A DNA stretch of 64,000 nucleotides from Halomarina pelagica (lineage in GTDB: Archaea > Halobacteriota > Halobacteria > Halobacteriales > Haloarculaceae), in the NCBI RefSeq assembly GCF_024228315.1, contig NZ_CP100454.1:124001-188000 (forward strand), read 5' to 3'. Each line of letters begins with the position of its first letter. Position 1 is the stretch's first letter. The position numbers and the translations under genes are program-made. This document shows, one piece after another, positions 24,910 through 33,328 of the stretch. The notes under the pieces were generated by a model. It was given only the letters and a program-made list of their open reading frames with translations. It did not search any database and was not told the DNA's origin.

Positions 24910-25260
24910 GGGGGTGTCCGCAATTCTTCTGTGAGTCGAAAGGGACCCACGAAGACTGTTCAAATATGTCTTTTGAACATCGTCAGACGGTCGTCAGACG
25001 GGGGGTGTCCGCAATTCCAGTCCCTGGCAGGAACGGGGGGCGTCCGCAATTATTCCCCTATTCAGGGCCTACCAAGCCGATTTCCGTGGTGGTAGAAGTA
25101 GTGACTGCAATATTCTTTCTTAGGCTAATCAAACAATAGTAATCGGACAACGGGGGGTGTCCGCAATTATTGGTATTGCAAGCCATACCGATCCTCCTTT
25201 CGTGGAGCGATGGAGCCAGTATAAAAAGTCGCCGCAGGATAACGGGGGGTGTCCGCAATT
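24910..25260 (+). repeat. Origin recognition boxes downstream of orc1 (five copies)
   Basis: GGGGGGTGTCCGCAATT occurs at 24910-24926, 25000-25016, 25152-25168 and 25244-25260, and with one change (CGTCCG) at 25035-25051, all in the same orientation. Two further copies flank the region upstream of orc1. Repeats with a terminal G tract around an orc1/cdc6 gene are the accepted form of haloarchaeal origin recognition boxes (ORBs) bound by the cognate Orc1. Confidence 0.88.
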
Positions 25261-25293
25261 CTGGCGGGCTAGGTATCAACCAGGTGCTCTTGG

Positions 25294-26628
25294 TTATTGG
25301 GTTTCAGAGGCGATCTCCTTAGCGATATGCCCGTAGGTCGGTGCGTAATTGTCGTCGTTGAGTAGGATTTCGATCGTTTCGTCTATCGGAATCGATAGCG
25401 CGGCCTCCCACCGCTCGCCACCACGGCTACCACCCGTCACCTTATCCATATTGATCACGCCCGTCAACTTTAGATCTTGGAGTCTGTCACGCATCCGGCG
25501 CTGCACGAGGGGAGTTTCATCCACGGATTTGGCGTACGTCGAGTAATAATCGTGAATCTGGTTCGTCCGCGCTGGCGTTTTGCCCCGCGCTTCGAGATAC
25601 AGCAAACCACACAATGTGAGGAGATCGTCCGAAGTATGGTCGTCAAGCATATTCTTGATATAGCTCTTGTTCACCTCTCGTTGGGCCTCCTCGACGTGGT
25701 CTATCGTGACATGTTCTGCTCGTTCGTTGTGCGCTATCGTTGCCGCTTGTCCGAGCAAATCGATCGCCTGTCTCGCCGACCCACGCTCACGCTCAGCGTT
25801 TTCTGCACACTTCTCAATAACTGACTCAGAGACGACTTCGCTCTCGATACTGACGAGCTGGCCATCTTCGTAGACGAGTTCAGTATTGGTGAGACCTTTC
25901 GCTGCTCGTCGATAGAGTATACTCTTTAACTGGTCAATGGTGTAGGGTGGGAAGTCCACCTCTGCCTCGTACAGAGCGTCCTTGATCCGAGGTGAGAGCT
26001 TCGATTTAAATCGTCGATCGTTCGAGATTCCGATGACTGAACATCCGATATTGTCGTCCAACTCTTCGGACGAATACGCTCGCGGAAGCTTATAGAGAAT
26101 ATTTAAATCATCGTCTTGATCGTCCCTGATTCTGTCAATTTCGTCAAGAATATAGATGTATGTCCCCCCACGCTCGTTCATAACGTCGAATAAGTCAGAG
26201 TAGAGGTTATCGAGCGTCTGTCCCCGAGGCTTCTTCCGCAGGCCTTTTAGCTCCTTCAACGCTGTTGTCAACACGTGATACGATTTATTTGCTGAATTGC
26301 ACTCTATGTAGACAATAGTTACGTCTAGCTCCTGCTCTTCAGCGAATTCTGTGAACTGGTCACGTTTAAGTCGCACTGCTGCCGTCTTCCCTTGGCCGGG
26401 CTTCCCATAGATGAACAAATTGCGAGGGTTCTCTCCTCGAGCGGCTGGTTCTATCGCGCTATGGATCGAGTTGAGTTCAGACGTGCGTTCTGGCATCGTC
26501 TCGGGCTTCATCTTATCCCCCTGGAATACGTCACCATTTTTCAACACAGTTGATGTTGTTGAAAATTCTTTCAACCCGGTCTGCGAGGAGGACGTCTTTT
26601 GCGGGTCGGACGTATTCTGGTCAGCCAT
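25294..26628 (-). CDS. Orc1/Cdc6-type replication initiator ATPase
   Basis: 444 residues from MADQNTSDPQ; an in-frame ATG nine codons upstream is possible. Order: N-terminal linker, AAA+ core with Walker A GKPGQGKT (about 75-82), Walker B YIYILDEIDRI, sensor-1 VIGISND, sensor-2 GSARQAIDLLGQA, then a winged-helix C-terminus. It binds the G-tract boxes on both sides of its gene and opens the origin. It is a plasmid-type Orc1: the winged helix should read this replicon's private box sequence. The intact gene suggests this origin is functional. Confidence 0.93.
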   Translation of the reverse strand: MADQNTSDPQKTSSSQTGLKEFSTTSTVLKNGDVFQGDKMKPETMPERTSELNSIHSAIEPAARGENPRNLFIYGKPGQGKTAAVRLKRDQFTEFAEEQELDVTIVYIECNSANKSYHVLTTALKELKGLRKKPRGQTLDNLYSDLFDVMNERGGTYIYILDEIDRIRDDQDDDLNILYKLPRAYSSEELDDNIGCSVIGISNDRRFKSKLSPRIKDALYEAEVDFPPYTIDQLKSILYRRAAKGLTNTELVYEDGQLVSIESEVVSESVIEKCAENAERERGSARQAIDLLGQAATIAHNERAEHVTIDHVEEAQREVNKSYIKNMLDDHTSDDLLTLCGLLYLEARGKTPARTNQIHDYYSTYAKSVDETPLVQRRMRDRLQDLKLTGVINMDKVTGGSRGGERWEAALSIPIDETIEILLNDDNYAPTYGHIAKEIASETQ

Positions 26629-26717
26629 ATACAGGTCATCGGGAGAGAGGTACATAAAATCTGGTGTCCGGAATGTCCGTATTGTCCGGGATTGGGCGAT
26701 GTTTAATACGGGGGGAC

Positions 26718-27118
26718 GGGGGGTGTCCGCAATTTTCAGCAGGCGGTACTACCACTATTTGGTAAGAGAAACTCCAGAGGAAGACAAGGGAAACAGAGAA
26801 GATTGCTAGTATAGAGATCTATACGCTAGGTATCGGTAGGTTAGACGAAGAGCCGTTTCTGGTCTAGAACTCCTTCTTCTAGTCTTCTAGAAAGAAAGCT
26901 AGTATAGTAGTAATATCGTTTATGGTATCGGTATTTATTGCTCCGAAAGACATCTAGAATCGCGTTCTAGTAGCTGAGGCTAGGCTAGTGTACAACGAAA
27001 TTAGGGAGGTTCACGGCCTCTACGGGGCAGTAACTCTCATTCCATGAAATCAGCTACTGAGAACGACTGATGTGCCTCGTAAGGTACATCGTAAGACGCC
27101 AAATTGCGGACACCCCCC
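26718..27118. other. Predicted replication origin: facing ORBs around an A+T-rich duplex-unwinding region
   Basis: One ORB (GGGGGGTGTCCGCAATT) lies at 26718-26734 and its inverted copy at 27102-27118. The roughly 370 bases between are rich in A/T with many CTAG-containing strings (TCTAGAA, GCTAGTATAG). Facing ORBs that bracket an A+T-rich element immediately upstream of orc1 are the standard layout of haloarchaeal origins. Position and symmetry, not experiment, support the call. Confidence 0.85.
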
Positions 27119-27387
27119 GTCCCTCCCTTTCCCTTCATCTACTAGTTCGTTTGATAAGTTAGGAATACGAACCGCCTCTGTCTGACGTACCCGTCTTGCC
27201 AGTCGCGTGTAGATCAGGACGGATCAGGCCATACAGCATGCAGATATCACGGGGATGTTCCGTGGACGAACAGAGGGCGGCTAGACGACTGCCGTCACAT
27301 CGATCATCACGCATTGAACCCGTGTTCTAAGATGATCTCTCCCATCGAGTGATCCAGCAAAAACGTTGATAACTGGTGAATAGAACT
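27119..27387. other. Intergenic region right of the origin
   Basis: No gene recognised. Likely carries the promoter of the following hypothetical gene; no clear repeat beyond the inverted ORB at its left edge. Confidence 0.5.
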
Positions 27388-27924
27388 ATGACACTAACTC
27401 ACTGTATGGCGTCACTTCACATCACTGACTGTGCTGACTACGATACCTTCGCCCGCTCGTGGCACGCCCACTCTCTCGACCGGGATGATGTGTCGCTGGC
27501 GCCCGCTCGCGATCGGGGGCTTATCAACGAGGACGAGACGCGATTGTTCTGGCAGTTACTCGGCCAGCTCGCTCCTGATGAGCTGTTGTTTCGCTTACCC
27601 GAGTGGCTGGCCGAGGAGAAAGTCGGCTTCGTCGAGGGAGGCGCACCGACGGTATTTGTTGGTCGGATCGAACGCGAGACGGACAAGGCGATTCTCGTCG
27701 CTGAATCAGCGGCCGCCCGCCCACTCGCGAAACTCGCCCATCGCATTCATCATCTTGAGGAAGCGCTCGAGACGCTCTCGGAGGCTGATCCAGAACGGCG
27801 GGCATGGTTGTCGAAACGCCGTGAGACAGCGCGACGAGAATTCGAGCAGCGTGAGGATGTCAGTGGTCTTCGCGAGGGATGGCTCCCAAAAAGCCAACTT
27901 TGTAACGTGATCAGACGGGTCTGA
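27388..27924 (+). CDS. Haloarchaeal hypothetical protein next to the origin
   Basis: About 178 residues, start at MTLTHCMASLHITDCADYDT or at the internal ATG at 27406. Acidic and soluble. Contains DETRLFWQLLGQLAPDELLF, EKVGFVEGGAPTVFVGRIER and a charged helical C-terminus (LAHRIHHLEEALETLSEADP) likely to form a coiled coil. Codon use is normal for a haloarchaeal gene. It is not recognised as a named family. Its position beside orc1 suggests a replicon-maintenance or accessory role, which is a guess. Confidence 0.65.
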   Translation: MTLTHCMASLHITDCADYDTFARSWHAHSLDRDDVSLAPARDRGLINEDETRLFWQLLGQLAPDELLFRLPEWLAEEKVGFVEGGAPTVFVGRIERETDKAILVAESAAARPLAKLAHRIHHLEEALETLSEADPERRAWLSKRRETARREFEQREDVSGLREGWLPKSQLCNVIRRV

Positions 27925-28589
27925 CCGGACTTCATCTCCACCGATGGGACCGTCTTGAGCGACACTTCCTCGTCCTGGTCGGAGATGGGAAGCAAGCGTA
28001 GCGACTACCGGCCCCACGCCTCGTCGAAGTACTTGCTCACAACTGATCTGGATGTGGTCAGCGATGTCCCTACTCTGTGTGGAGATGAGAGCGCACGTGG
28101 AACGTTGCGTACTGCGTTTCGCCTATCTGGTTCCGACTTCGCTCACGAGCTGCTGAATCGCTTGTACTGTAAGTAGTGAGGAGGATCCTAGGATGACCCT
28201 AGGTTTCACCCTCTTGGACTGTCCTACCGTACGACTGTCCACAGTTGCACTGACGAGCCCTGATCGATGGTACTCTTGATCGTTTCGTCGGACAGGGTGC
28301 GTTCTTGAACCAGAAACACGTGCTCCGAGCATTCCTCATAACGGCCGTGCTAATGTACGAAACGGCCGACAAAGACACAGCTACAGATGAGGACGAGGGG
28401 GTTGGTTACGCAGGGAATCGACGAGCACCAGGGTCCAGCACACCGAGACAACTCGCTGGGTGACAACATACCCTCTACTTAGCGAATAGTTGATGAGTGG
28501 TTATTTCTAATATCAGTGTAGGGGCAGAAGAGTGCTTCTTCCGTCGTCGATAGATATTGGAACTCCAACACGATATCCTATGTCGTTGA
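27925..28589. other. 665-base stretch without a recognisable gene
   Basis: Short open frames here lack family sequence or a supporting start. CCTAGGATGACCCTAGG (28186-28202) contains two CCTAGG strings. Nothing else stands out. Confidence 0.5.
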
Positions 28590-29003
28590 CTATTGATAGT
28601 CCTCGAAGACATCTTTTTCGTGGGTTATCGACGCAACCGCGAGATCGATGAGTCGCGCCCCGAGCCCACTGATCGCATAGTATGAGTAGGGCTGATGTCT
28701 GTCAGGATCGGTCTGCTTCCAATTCGTGATCAGGTTGGCCTCCACGAGCGTGTCGAGATGCGTATGGAGCGCGTTTCCGCTTCGCCCGGTGAGCGTCGAG
28801 AGTTCTTTTGCACTCATCCCATCGGCGTCACGTAGCCGATAGAGGATGGCGAACCGAAGTGGGTGAGCCAGCGCCTTGAACCGATCTATGAAATCAGCGA
28901 GTTCGTGTGGGTCACTGTCGTCGAGCAGCTCTGCGGTGACAGCAGCTATCAACTGCGCTGCTGCAGTTTCCTCCTCGTCGGCTTCCGCTTGGGTGCTTGC
29001 CAT
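28590..29003 (-). CDS. ArsR/MarR-type winged-helix DNA-binding protein
   Basis: 137 residues from MASTQAEADEEETAAAQLIA; the frame upstream is non-coding. The core DRFKALAHPLRFAILYRLRD, AKELSTLTGRSGNALHTHLD and TLVEANLITNWKQT is an HTH_20/ArsR-type winged helix, followed by a wing with HQPYSYYAISGLGARLIDLA. It is divergent from the gene at 29134, separated by about 130 bases, and could regulate both. No metal-binding residues are evident. Confidence 0.82.
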   Translation of the reverse strand: MASTQAEADEEETAAAQLIAAVTAELLDDSDPHELADFIDRFKALAHPLRFAILYRLRDADGMSAKELSTLTGRSGNALHTHLDTLVEANLITNWKQTDPDRHQPYSYYAISGLGARLIDLAVASITHEKDVFEDYQ

Positions 29004-29133
29004 GTAGACTGATACACGGTCAATAGACAAGAAGGTAACGACTGTTACTTTCTTCAACACAGCCGGTCTACAGTGGTCGTAGCTCGAGAAACGAACAGAT
29101 GGCTTTTTACTCGTATTCGCAGTAGTGGTTAGT

Positions 29134-29823
29134 ATGCGTGAGTATGATGGACGGCCAATGCGAGAGGTTCTCCTCGAGCGGCTACCTGCCCCTGCCTTTG
29201 CGGACTTCCTTGTGTATCTCATGGGTCCCTACACGACATTCGAACTGGACTACGTTCTCGCACCAGAGACGGAGTCAGAGCATCTCAAGGCTGATCTCGG
29301 CGCGTTCACAGCTGCTGACCGGGCATTTATCGCGGAGCTCGAAGCGCTCTGTTCGGAGCTTCGTGCCGATCCAGGCGTGAATGCGTTCATCGCGACGGAT
29401 CCTGCCATTCCACTCCCCGAGGATGAGAATGCGACCGCTGACACCCCGACGATGAACGCGATTGCGCAGTCGAAGGCCTTCGCTGAAGCCAGCAATGCGG
29501 TCGGGTTCATTCTCCCGATTGCTGGCGTCCGAGACGGCGTGAGCGCTGAAATCGGCGCCGTCTTGGAAGCGATGGATCTCGAAAACGATGATCCGAGCCC
29601 GCCGGTAAAGGATCCACGGCGCTTTCGCATCTTTGTCGAAACCGGGATCACGAGTACTACAATTCACGCGACAGAAGACGAGTACAGCGTGCCGATCGTC
29701 GAATACGAGACGAAAGGGCAACTGCGGAAAGAACTCCACGACTTTGTGACGGATGTCGCCACGCTCGAAGCCACGGGAATTCTCCCGTCGGTCCAGGACG
29801 AACTCACACGCGATCATGTCTAA
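29134..29823 (+). CDS. Haloarchaeal conserved hypothetical protein (DUF7509-like)
   Basis: 229 residues from MREYDGRPMREVLLERLPAP. FADFLVYLMGPYTTFELDYV near the N-terminus and KAFAEASNAVGFILPIAGVR in the middle resemble a haloarchaeal family that I recall as DUF7509; the name is tentative. The MGPY and AVGFILP segments are reminiscent of nucleoside 2-deoxyribosyltransferase/TIR-like flavodoxin folds, but no catalytic set can be confirmed. It is transcribed divergently from the winged-helix gene, a typical arrangement for regulator and target. Confidence 0.7.
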   Translation: MREYDGRPMREVLLERLPAPAFADFLVYLMGPYTTFELDYVLAPETESEHLKADLGAFTAADRAFIAELEALCSELRADPGVNAFIATDPAIPLPEDENATADTPTMNAIAQSKAFAEASNAVGFILPIAGVRDGVSAEIGAVLEAMDLENDDPSPPVKDPRRFRIFVETGITSTTIHATEDEYSVPIVEYETKGQLRKELHDFVTDVATLEATGILPSVQDELTRDHV

Positions 29824-30206
29824 TCCGTGGCACTCGTCTGCTAGTGATGGGACTGACGTCGATACATCGCGCTCATTACTAATCCCCGAGTGAACAGCCA
29901 AAATGCAAAAATTCGTACTGGTTGGCGTGACGATACACGCGAACGATCGTCACTAACCAGCCGGCGACCTCAGTGAGAAGGCCCAGTGCAGCGGGATGAA
30001 GCACATCTACTTCTTGTACCGCCTTCGGCGTCGTGCCGACACTCCTCCTACACCGTGGTCATGGTCCTTCTCGAGAGTGTGCCTCTTCTCTCTATTGCAC
30101 TCGCTCGCATTCGACTGTGCCTCTCTGAGAACGATCAACGGTGAGGCGTCGATGGACCCTCCGGATGAGCACGAGCGTAAGACCGCCGTCACTGGGGACG
30201 CCGGTA
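29824..30206. other. Intergenic stretch without a recognisable gene
   Basis: Open frames on both strands are short and unlike known families. The left limit of the large inverted duplication falls near 30190-30207. Confidence 0.5.
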
Positions 30207-30437
30207 TCAGCCCGGAGTGAGATAGAGGCGGTCGTTGACTTCGTAGAGATAGCCCCGACTGAGCAATTGCGTGAGCGCGACGTCCGCTTCCGCCTCGGTA
30301 AACCCCTGATTCTGCAGTACGTTGCGTGCAATCGCTTGACGCATCCCCTCGGTCTCTTGCATGGGCGCTTTGAGCTGCGCAAGTGCGTCGCTGGCGAGCG
30401 AGCCGAGTGGGGTTTGTCGTGATGAGGTAGGGTCCAT
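30207..30437 (-). CDS. Small winged-helix-like protein, duplicate copy 1
   Basis: 76 residues from MDPTSSRQTPLGSLASDALA (ATG at 30437). QAIARNVLQNQGFTEAEADV then LTQLLSRGYLYEVNDRLYLT has the shape of a small winged helix (helix-turn-helix plus a beta wing ending in YLYEV-DRLYL). It differs from its twin at 60327-60557 by only two residues (K/E in LKAPM/LEAPM and E/D in TEGM/TDGM). A more distant relative is at 58712-58978 (GWLYEANGELHITDPDY). The function is unknown, perhaps as a regulator. Confidence 0.7.
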   Translation of the reverse strand: MDPTSSRQTPLGSLASDALAQLKAPMQETEGMRQAIARNVLQNQGFTEAEADVALTQLLSRGYLYEVNDRLYLTPG

Positions 30438-30857
30438 GGGCGATCGTGGGGAGCGGGTAGATCGGCTAGTTAGATGATTGCGTACTGTACTCTCTCGGGC
30501 AACACGTCTTGAAGCTTTGGCCATCCACTACTCGCACACTGCGGCCCAGTAGGGCACGTTCTCACGGCTATCGTGTCATCCCGTCGATGTGTTCGTCCTC
30601 TCAGCCGTCTGTGGCGCTGCCGATCGCTCTCTGAGGGGTATGCGGACATGACGGGGGACCGTGTTGGTGACGGAGGTACCCCACGTTGCAAGCGAAAAAC
30701 TGGCGAAAACGGTGGCATGAGCCAGTCTCTCTACGATCTAGAGACGGTGGCTGCGTCGTTACCTCCATAGGCTGTCGGCAGCCACGGATACTCATTCGGC
30801 CGTGACGGGCCTCAGACACACCCCCCACGTCCGCTGCGATGACGATAGTGGCCGTGG
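30438..30857. repeat. Non-coding part of the inverted duplication
   Basis: Lies between the two small duplicated genes. It is clearly similar to 59907-60326 on the opposite strand (for example GCAAGCGAAAAACTGGCGAAA here versus TTTCGCCAGTTTTTCGCTTG there). Because the DNA is conserved without an evident gene, it may hold regulatory sequence or simply reflect a recent duplication. Several short open frames cross it, but none is conserved in both copies at full length. Confidence 0.65.
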
Positions 30858-31142
30858 TCACTCGTACCTCCTAGTCAGTCGGTGCGCGAAGAACGCCGTT
30901 GTCCGCTTCTCAAGGTGCAGCTGGACGTCTTGCGGTTCACCGTCGATCTCAAGCCCGGCGGTATGAACCGTATACATCCCGCGGACGTGCTCAAGAAACG
31001 CCGAGCGCACTGCCTCGACCGACTCGAAGTCGGTTGCTGATCGACTCACGAGGAGGTTTCTGGCGTCGTGGAACGTCTGCTCGCGAACGGTCTCGAAATC
31101 AGGGTGCCGCTCCTCGTCGGCTGACGGCTTGTCTGCTCGCAT
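30858..31142 (-). CDS. Small haloarchaeal hypothetical protein, duplicate copy 1
   Basis: 94 residues from MRADKPSADEERHPDFETVR. HDARNLLVSRSATDFESVEA, FLEHVRGMYTVHTAGLEIDG and a charged helical end. Nearly identical to the protein at 59622-59906 on the other strand; differences are scattered, and the C-termini diverge (HRLTRRYE versus HQLVDMYE). No family recognised. Its immediate 5' side abuts a tnpB remnant that is absent from the other copy. Confidence 0.68.
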   Translation of the reverse strand: MRADKPSADEERHPDFETVREQTFHDARNLLVSRSATDFESVEAVRSAFLEHVRGMYTVHTAGLEIDGEPQDVQLHLEKRTTAFFAHRLTRRYE

Positions 31143-31171
31143 GGGTACTACCGTTCACACTCTTCGTTGAC

Positions 31172-31830
31172 ATCCTCCCCGGCGTAAACGCCGGGAGACG
31201 CACGGCGTCTCCCGAGCCTCGCCTCACGTCGTTCAGCGAGACGCCGGGGGCTCCTCGCGGTGGGAATCTCGCTTACCGACCCACGGAGGCAACTTGCGGG
31301 TTCGTATGCTCCTCGTTGGGACAAGAGCGTGGTGACTCCGACCAGTTGTGGTCGTCCCACTTGAGGCATACAGGCCGTGCCATCGGCCGTGATACCGTCG
31401 TTTACCGTTCCAAGAACGTCTCGGACGTCCCGAGAACCGAAGGTTCTCGGGGGCACGCAAGACGCGTCGCGTCTTGCGTACGCCGTAAGGTCCGCGTGCC
31501 CCTCGAAGCCGCACGGACACGTCAGCGTATCGCGGTGGCGCGTCGTTCGGTCGGTCGAACTACAGTTCGGACACTCTTGGGAAGTCCACGCTTCGACCGG
31601 ATTTCGACCGTGATGCCGAACTCCTCGGCAGTACAGGCGAGCCGCTTCACGAACGCCCAGATGTGGTGCGTCTTGGCGTTCATCTCCACCGTCTCGTGTG
31701 TGTCGAGTACGTCGTTGAGAGCGCCGACGTACACCGTGGAGGTGCCCTCGCCATGCAACCGTTCGAGGAGGTCGACTCCTTTTCGGAGTCGCGACAGAGG
31801 TTGCTCGTCTCTCACCTCTAACCAAGGATT
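31172..31830 (-). pseudogene. Degenerate IS605-group tnpB fragment
   Basis: Minus-strand pieces in different frames are [40 protein letters not shown] and EFGITVEI, then after a frameshift [20 protein letters not shown] and [15 protein letters not shown]. These are the C-terminal half of a haloarchaeal TnpB with its zinc finger. The element end hairpin CTCCCCGGCGTAAACGCCGGGAG (described as arms of 8-9 bases around TAAA, 31175-31198) marks its 3' side. The N-terminal half is missing. It lies inside a segment absent from the paralogous copy at 59 kb. Confidence 0.7.
31429..31479. repeat. Tandem perfect hairpins inside the tnpB fragment
   Basis: CCCGAGAACC-GAA-GGTTCTCGGG (31429-31451) is followed after three bases by ACGCAAGACGCG-T-CGCGTCTTGCGT (31455-31479). 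Arms of 10 and 12 bases are perfect. They sit just after the codons for the last catalytic aspartate and replace normal TnpB sequence. Confidence 0.75.
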
Positions 31831-32390
31831 CAATCAGGGAGATACTGTTGGCGCAACTGGGCCACGTACTGCGCGTCCCAGCTCTTGGTCTCGACGTAGT
31901 AGGTGAGGGCGGCCCTGACGTAGCCGACAGGCAGGATATCATGCGTTGCGAGCGTGCAGAGGATGTGCGGTGTCGTGAAGAGTATATTCCGGTCGTTGAG
32001 GGCGAGGGTGATGAAGAGGTAGTTAGTCGTGTTGAACTCGTCTGTGATGAACAGATCTGCCTCCAACTCGTTCGCTAGCCAGATCCCCTCGGATTCTCCG
32101 CGATCGAGTCCGTAGTCGAGTGGATCGTCGGTCCGGTTATCGACATCGTGTGTCGTCAGATGGTGTGCTGCCTGGAGGACGAGGTCGGCGGCTGCAGACA
32201 GGAGATCACCGCTTCCTGTTGCTTCGGTGATCTCTCCGAGGACACTCGCGGGTGTGTGGATGTCGTACGCGATGAGGAGTGCTTTGAGTGGATCTGCACC
32301 AGAGGGGGCCGTTAGACGGTTGTCGACGACGGGAGTGGCGAGATTCAACAATACATTGGTGTAAACAACGGCAACGGCGTTCTCCGACAT
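31830..32390 (-). CDS. PIN-domain-like toxin of a VapBC-type pair
   Basis: 186 residues. Segments [60 protein letters not shown] and [15 protein letters not shown] follow the order of PIN-domain acidic motifs. The first motif, where PIN nucleases have an aspartate, reads YTN, so the first metal ligand may be lost. E in RGESEGI and D in FITDEFN are in place. PIN toxins cleave RNA. The gene follows the ribbon-helix-helix gene by two bases, the usual antitoxin-toxin order. Confidence 0.75.
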   Translation of the reverse strand: MSENAVAVVYTNVLLNLATPVVDNRLTAPSGADPLKALLIAYDIHTPASVLGEITEATGSGDLLSAAADLVLQAAHHLTTHDVDNRTDDPLDYGLDRGESEGIWLANELEADLFITDEFNTTNYLFITLALNDRNILFTTPHILCTLATHDILPVGYVRAALTYYVETKSWDAQYVAQLRQQYLPD

Positions 32391-32392
32391 CG

Positions 32393-32788
32393 TCAGGCGT
32401 GCGACTCGTCATCGGAGTCAGACGAGGGAGTGTCCGTCCATTCGGGGATCTCGCCGTCGTAGAAGACATCATCGCTCGGAAGGGTGTCCTCGAGCTGGGG
32501 TTCGGCAGGTGTCCGGTCGACCGACGCCCGGAGGAGTTTCATTCGCATTGCTTCCTCGCGCCCAAGGACCGCTTCGACGGTGTTGTAGTCGACGCGGTCA
32601 TTGTAGTACGCGTCGCTAAGACGCCGACGGAACTCCTCGTCATGTGTGAGGGTTTCGAGTTCATCCTCGAGAGCGTCGATGAGAAGACGGGTCCGAGAGA
32701 TATCGAGGATTTCAACGACACTGTCGGCACGCTCAATGAGAGATCTCGGGGCGTTGAAATCGACTCGTGTTTTCTCTTCAGCCATCAT
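32393..32788 (-). CDS. Ribbon-helix-helix-like antitoxin of the VapBC-type pair
   Basis: 131 residues, strongly acidic. N-terminus KTRVDFNAPRSLIERADSVV and EILDISRTRLLIDALEDELE matches the beta-alpha-alpha pattern of CopG/RHH proteins; the long acidic tail (SDDVFYDGEIPEWTDTPSSD) would wrap the toxin. Two candidate ATGs at the start (MMAEEK). A 19-base palindrome directly upstream (32792-32810) is the evident operator, so the pair is probably autorepressed. Confidence 0.75.
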   Translation of the reverse strand: MMAEEKTRVDFNAPRSLIERADSVVEILDISRTRLLIDALEDELETLTHDEEFRRRLSDAYYNDRVDYNTVEAVLGREEAMRMKLLRASVDRTPAEPQLEDTLPSDDVFYDGEIPEWTDTPSSDSDDESHA

Positions 32789-32791
32789 TCC

Positions 32792-32810
32792 ATGTGTAGA
32801 TTCTACACAT
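32792..32810 (-). promoter_or_regulatory. Palindromic operator of the VapBC-type operon
   Basis: ATGTGTAGATTCTACACAT is a perfect palindrome (9-base arms around one base) starting four bases before the antitoxin ATG. An A+T box (ATTAAGTA on the minus strand) adjoins it at about 32810-32817, in the TATA position. RHH antitoxins bind such sites. Confidence 0.75.
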
Positions 32811-33041
32811 ACTTAATCTCGTTGCCGTCCGTCTCAACTGGCTCATCGTAGCCGTGAGTAAATAATTTCGGGAAACAGCTCAACGGCAATGTACTACAGG
32901 AGGACACCTCTAGTTCCAGTACCTCACAAAGTATCCTCGGCAAAAACGTAGCCCACATTCGAACTAGGAGTCGTCCCCTTGGTTTTCCGTGTCGAGTGTC
33001 CTGTCCGGGTGTACTTATACGGCCGCGTCGTAGCGAGCGCC

Positions 33042-33311
33042 ATGACCGGCGACGATGAGCCAACCCAGCACTGTGAGATGGCTGCTCCTATCGATCTCGA
33101 GGGTGCGCTATCGAGGGCTGGCATCGAACACCTCGAGGTCGTCAACGAGGTCGTCGATCCATGCTTCGATCGTACTGTGCATCTCGTCTGTTCGCGTGTC
33201 GGTCTCCTCGAAGGAGGCCGACGAGTCGCTCGTCGTAGCCATGATGTTCTGAAAGTCGCCTTCCTGCGATTGCTTCGATTCAGCCCGCGCCGCACCCCTG
33301 ACGGCGCATAA
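33042..33311 (+). pseudogene. 3'-truncated copy of the small gene found intact at 59181-59475
   Basis: The first 31-32 codons, beginning MTGDDEPTQHCEMAAPIDLE and continuing GALSRAGIEHLEV, match the intact protein MTGDEPVQHCEVATPIDLEG on the opposite strand at 59475, including its promoter (TTATACGGCCGCGTCG... upstream). After LEV the frame reads through the reverse complement of an ArdC gene fragment and has no natural C-terminus. So a recombination joined two gene fragments here. Confidence 0.6.
33108..33242 (-). pseudogene. N-terminal fragment of an ArdC-like antirestriction/ssDNA-binding protein
   Basis: 44 codons: MATTSDSSASFEETDTRTDE then MHSTIEAWIDDLVDDLEV, after which the sequence enters the duplicated repeat and stops at 33108. 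The segment IEAWIDDLVD is the conserved beginning of the ArdC N-terminal domain in haloarchaeal plasmid proteins, which normally run to 300 or more residues. The rest of the gene has been lost at the recombination junction near 33130. Confidence 0.6.
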
Positions 33312-33328
33312 AAAACTCGTGACGGCGG

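Noticed and set aside
24910-25260. CRISPR array
   Set aside because: The repeats are 17 bases with irregular spacing of 35 to 117 bases and G tracts; they are origin boxes beside orc1, and no cas gene is present.
27955-28176. 73-codon plus-strand frame after the origin-adjacent gene
   Set aside because: No family motif, no promoter, mixed composition; left as unassigned sequence.
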